A stretch of DNA of 7,393 nucleotides from Gammaproteobacteria bacterium. GTDB taxonomy: Bacteria > Pseudomonadota > Gammaproteobacteria > S144-34. Below are positions 5,885 to 7,393 of the stretch, piece after piece. The stretch is from contig WFOW01000216.1 of NCBI GenBank assembly GCA_015487895.1, positions 1 to 7,393 of the forward strand. Reading direction: 5' to 3'. Within the stretch, counting starts at the first letter, position 1. Each line of letters opens with the position of its first letter. Under the pieces are notes generated by a model, which did not search any database, was not told the DNA's origin, and saw only the letters and a program-made list of their open reading frames with translations. The position numbers were made by a program, and so were the translations under genes.

Positions 5885-5902
5885 CCCTGGGTCGCTCCAG
5901 GG
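5885..5902 (-). promoter_or_regulatory. leader hairpin next to the SD of the aspartate-less regulator
   Basis: CCCTGG-AGCGAC-CCAGGG forms a perfect 6-bp stem with a six-base loop. It ends six bases before the GGAGG ribosome binding site (5878-5874). The placement suggests an effect on translation initiation, and a GGA at the stem-loop junction would be a candidate CsrA contact. Both points are inference. Confidence 0.4.
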
Positions 5903-5968
5903 ATGGCAGAGGTTCGGACGGCCTCGGTGCAGGTGTCGTGCCAGCAACGTGCCGCAAGCCGCTGATTC

Positions 5969-5981
5969 AGCATGACATGCT
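5969..5981. promoter_or_regulatory. perfect 13-bp palindrome, candidate operator
   Basis: AGCATG-A-CATGCT is a perfect 6-1-6 inverted repeat at the edge of the AT-rich island, about 30-45 bases downstream of the predicted start of the regulator at 5862. Dyads of this size suit dimeric HTH regulators. No known consensus is recognised in it. Confidence 0.4.
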
Positions 5982-6036
5982 CAATCTTATGTAGAAAAAT
6001 CAGACATATATTTTCATTTATTCTAGCTTTTTATGA
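5981..6036. promoter_or_regulatory. AT-rich island in the control region of the aspartate-less regulator
   Basis: Of these 56 bases 44 are A or T, in a window that is otherwise strongly GC-rich. It contains ATATATTTTCATTTATTC and AGAAAAAT tracts and a TATGT/ACATA inverted pair (5988-5992 and 6004-6008). It lies between the two regulator genes, nearer the start of the downstream one. It is the natural place for a promoter with an A/T-rich upstream element or for binding of H-NS/MvaT- or IHF-like proteins; none is proven. Confidence 0.7.
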
Positions 6037-6048
6037 AGACCAGCTCAG
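6020..6048 (-). promoter_or_regulatory. candidate promoter of the aspartate-less regulator
   Basis: On the minus strand -10 TAGAAT (6025-6020, 5 of 6) and -35 CTGAGC (6048-6043, 3 of 6) are separated by 17 bases. Transcription would start near 6013, giving a leader of about 150 bases that includes the 13-bp palindrome and the SD-proximal hairpin. Other AT-rich hexamers in the island (for example TAAGAT near 5988) could serve instead, so the exact box is uncertain. Confidence 0.35.
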
Positions 6049-6061
6049 TGCATCGAGTGGA

Positions 6062-6104
6062 CGTGATGCCTGTCACGGCCGACCCGTGACGTCGGCACGG
6101 TGAC
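6062..6104. promoter_or_regulatory. overlapping inverted repeats with a CRP-like dyad
   Basis: GTGA-TGCCTG-TCAC (6063-6076) matches the GTGA-N6-TCAC core of CRP/Vfr sites, but has C and G where the consensus has outer T and A. It overlaps GTCACGG-CCGAC-CCGTGAC (6072-6090), a perfect 7-bp inverted repeat, and further GTGAC copies at 6086-6090 and 6100-6104. The block lies 14 bases upstream of the predicted -35 box and downstream of the other regulator's stop codon. The stems are mutually exclusive as RNA, and no T run follows, so an intrinsic terminator is unlikely. Confidence 0.4.
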
Positions 6105-6135
6105 GCGCAGCGTCCGCTTTCCGGCAGAAGGCGGG

Positions 6136-6822
6136 TCAGGCGCGGTCGGCGGCGGCATCGAGCCCGCTGCCCTCGCCGCCCTCCAGGCGCTCGAGCATGC
6201 CGTAGCGCATGGCGAGGTGCGTGAGCTCGACGTCGTTGCCCACCCCGAGCTTCTCGTAGATGCGGTAGCGGTAGGTGCTGACCGTCTTGGGACTGAGCGC
6301 CAGCTTGTCGGCGATCTCCTGGATGCTGTGGCCCTGCGTGACCATCAGCATGACCTGCATCTCGCGCTGGGAGAGGCGGTCGAAGGGCGAGCGCTCCCCG
6401 CCCGGCAGCATGGAAAGCGCGAGCTGGCGGGCGATGTCGGCGCCGATGTAGCGCTCGCCGGCGTGCACCTTGCGGATGGCCGTGACGATCTCCTCGTGCT
6501 CGCAGGTCTTGGTGAGGTAGCCCGAGGCCCCGGCCTCGAGCAGCCGCGCCGGGAAGGGGTCGTCCGCGTGCACCGTGAGGATGATGACGCGCGTCTCGGG
6601 ATGGTTGGCCAGGATGCGGCGGGTCGCCTCCAGGCCCCCGATGCCCGGCATGTTGACGTCCATGAGGACGACGTCGGGCCGGCGCTCGCGCACCATGCGG
6701 ATCGCCTCCTCGCCCGTCGTCGCGTAGCCGGCGACCTCGAGGTCGGCGTGGTCCTCCAGCAGGCGGCCGATGCCGCGCAGGAACAGCTTCTGATCGTCGA
6801 CCAGCAGGACCCGGATCGCCAC
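6136..6822 (-). CDS. uvrY: UvrY/GacA-family two-component response regulator
   Basis: This 228-residue protein has a complete receiver (about 2-120): acidic pair D9-D10, phospho-acceptor D55 in DVVLMDVNMPG, switch T83 and K105 in GYLTKT. A LuxR/NarL-type helix-turn-helix follows (about 147-210: LSQRE at 150-154, SPKTVSTYRYRIYEKLGV at 177-194, the GacA-typical recognition region). In the family the regulator is phosphorylated by BarA/GacS and activates small RNAs that titrate CsrA/RsmA; the match and the uvrC neighbourhood support that role here, though no such RNA gene is in the window. The start is GTG 6822, since the receiver's first strand (AIRVLLVDD) begins there and GAGGGAGGGAGGGGGACC precedes it; the in-frame ATG at 7155 would add 111 residues of non-family sequence. 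A TATAAT box lies at 6888-6883. Unlike in E. coli or Pseudomonas, it is separated from uvrC by two extra genes. Confidence 0.95.
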   Translation of the reverse strand: MAIRVLLVDDQKLFLRGIGRLLEDHADLEVAGYATTGEEAIRMVRERRPDVVLMDVNMPGIGGLEATRRILANHPETRVIILTVHADDPFPARLLEAGASGYLTKTCEHEEIVTAIRKVHAGERYIGADIARQLALSMLPGGERSPFDRLSQREMQVMLMVTQGHSIQEIADKLALSPKTVSTYRYRIYEKLGVGNDVELTHLAMRYGMLERLEGGEGSGLDAAADRA

Positions 6823-6882
6823 GGTCCCCCTCCCTCCCTCGGCGGGTGGCCGCCACGCCTGTATGACGGACGAGCCGTCGCC

Positions 6883-6888
6883 ATTATA
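6883..6888 (-). promoter_or_regulatory. TATAAT box of the UvrY/GacA-type regulator
   Basis: A perfect TATAAT on the minus strand predicts a start near 6876 and a leader of about 54 bases before GTG 6822. No good -35 box is found at 16-18 bases (AGCGCC at 17). A weak -35 suggests activator dependence or an alternative sigma factor. TGTAAG, a half of the GacA box, lies 22 bases upstream (6915-6910), but no CTTACA partner follows it. Confidence 0.5.
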
Positions 6889-7173
6889 GCGTGCCCTCGG
6901 GCGCAGGCGCTTACAGCCACAGCCAGCCTCCCGCTCACGCCGCGCACCGCGTGTCGCGCGCGCCGGCCGGAATGAAATCCGCCTCGCCCGCGGCGGGTCG
7001 GTGGGGACACCCCTCGCTCTCGAGCCCGATCTGCCTCCTCCATCGGCATCGAAGGGGCCGCCCGCCCAAGCTCGCCAGGCGCGGGCACGCCGGTCCCATT
7101 GGTCCACAAGATGGATGACGCGGGAGCGCCCCTGCTGCCATGCTGCTGATTGCACGGGGGCAAGGACGAAGAA
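6889..7173. other. 285-base stretch without a credible gene
   Basis: Between tRNA-Ser and the regulator promoter no reading frame has both a ribosome binding site and a recognisable protein. The frames that are open are arginine-, proline- and alanine-rich and run into the tRNA. Seen here are a CTGCTG-CCATG-CTGCTG direct repeat (7132-7148), a short GGGG-ACA-CCCC inverted repeat near 7014-7024 and GC-rich alternating purine-pyrimidine sequence near 6956-6970. No T-tract terminator for tRNA-Ser was found. Confidence 0.6.
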
Positions 7174-7262
7174 TGGCGGAGAGGGTGGGATTCGAACCCA
7201 CGGAGGGCTGGGCCCTCGGCGGTTTTCAAGACCGCTGCCTTAAACCGCTCGGCCACCTCTCC
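7174..7262 (-). tRNA. tRNA-Ser (anticodon UGA)
   Basis: This 89-base class II tRNA has a perfect 7-bp acceptor stem GGAGAGG/CCTCTCC (7262-7256 with 7184-7178), discriminator G at 7177 and encoded CCA at 7176-7174. The anticodon arm CGGTCTTGAAAACCG gives anticodon UGA at 7228-7226, reading UCN codons. The long variable arm GAGGGC-CCA-GCCCTC is typical of serine tRNAs. The T arm carries GGTTCGAATCC. It is well conserved relative to E. coli tRNA-Ser(UGA). Confidence 0.97.
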
Positions 7263-7345
7263 CTGTCAGGTGTCGGGAGGCGGGCGGCGGGAGACGGGCG
7301 CCCCCGGCCCCTGGCGGGCGGAACCCGGGCGGTCCCGCGGCCTCT

Positions 7346-7351
7346 AATGTA
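7346..7351 (-). promoter_or_regulatory. possible -10 box for tRNA-Ser
   Basis: TACATT on the minus strand (4 of 6 to TATAAT) is the only A/T-rich hexamer in the 131 bases upstream of tRNA-Ser. CTGTCG lies 18 bases further upstream as a poor -35 (3 of 6). It would give a leader of about 77 bases, long for a tRNA. The call is weak. Confidence 0.3.
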
Positions 7352-7393
7352 GCGCGCGGGCGCCGTCCGCGACAGCGGGGGGCGGGTACGCCC

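Noticed and set aside
5863..5973. ATG at 5973 as the start of the aspartate-less regulator
   Set aside because: The added 37 residues are unlike any receiver N-terminus, there is no SD, and the receiver starts exactly at GTG 5862 behind GGAGG.
1783..5994. A 1403-codon open frame on the plus strand, antisense to uvrC, the Trx-NHL gene and the second regulator
   Set aside because: Its product is a low-complexity mix of Ala, Arg, Gly, His, Leu and Val with no recognisable domain. Long antisense frames are expected opposite GC-rich codons, and all three sense genes are well supported.
6072..6090. Intrinsic terminator after the UvrY/GacA-type gene
   Set aside because: The 7-bp inverted repeat is clear, but no T run follows it in the direction of transcription.
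6910..6915. TGTAAG half of a GacA box upstream of the UvrY/GacA-type gene
   Set aside because: The full site needs TGTAAG-N6-CTTACA; the second half is absent, and a single hexamer is expected by chance.
6823..7155. ATG at 7155 as the start of the UvrY/GacA-type gene
   Set aside because: It would place 111 low-complexity residues before the receiver and put the TATAAT box inside the coding region.
7140..7352. Small frames over tRNA-Ser, sense and antisense (for example starting MAERVGFEPT or MAERFKAAVLKTA)
   Set aside because: These are the well-known spurious translations of serine tRNA genes found in many databases. The cloverleaf explains the sequence.
1..7393. CRISPR array, insertion sequence, integrase or toxin-antitoxin genes
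   Set aside because: No regularly spaced repeats, terminal inverted repeats or matching protein motifs were seen on either strand.

Overview
All supported genes lie on the minus strand, so the window reads naturally from its right end to its left. The DNA is very GC-rich, and both tRNA genes encode their 3' CCA. The core order, a UvrY/GacA-family regulator, then uvrC, pgsA and tRNA-Cys, is the classic arrangement of Gammaproteobacteria such as Escherichia and Pseudomonas. The source is therefore most likely a high-GC gammaproteobacterium or a close relative; the genus cannot be named from this window.

Layout in transcription order: tRNA-Ser(UGA) (7262-7174); a 285-base stretch without a credible gene; a canonical GacA/UvrY-type response regulator (6822-6136); a regulatory interval containing overlapping inverted repeats and a conspicuous AT-rich island (about 5863-6135); a second response regulator of the same architecture whose receiver domain has lost its phospho-acceptor aspartate (5862-5179); a cluster of GC-rich hairpins; a thioredoxin-fold plus six-bladed NHL propeller protein resembling NHLRC2 (5088-3634); uvrC (3603-1768); pgsA (1768-1184), overlapping uvrC by one base; tRNA-Cys(GCA) (1122-1049); and a PDZ-containing M48 metalloprotease lipoprotein (from 884, running off the left edge).

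uvrC and pgsA are essential-type housekeeping genes (nucleotide excision repair and phosphatidylglycerol synthesis) and are almost certainly co-translated. The regulator next to uvrC is presumably the output partner of a BarA/GacS-type sensor kinase controlling small regulatory RNAs and the CsrA/RsmA system. That is the family role and is not shown by this sequence.

The unusual part is what has been inserted into this conserved block: an aspartate-less sister regulator behind its own AT-rich control region, and a redox-type Trx-NHL protein. The best candidate for undescribed biology is this pair of tandem regulators, one phosphorylatable and one not, which could form a phosphorylation-independent or heterodimeric branch of a Gac-type pathway. 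Secondary points are a TATAAT box only six bases from the uvrC start codon, suggesting a leaderless transcript, and a tRNA-Cys promoter whose -35 box overlaps the pgsA stop codon.
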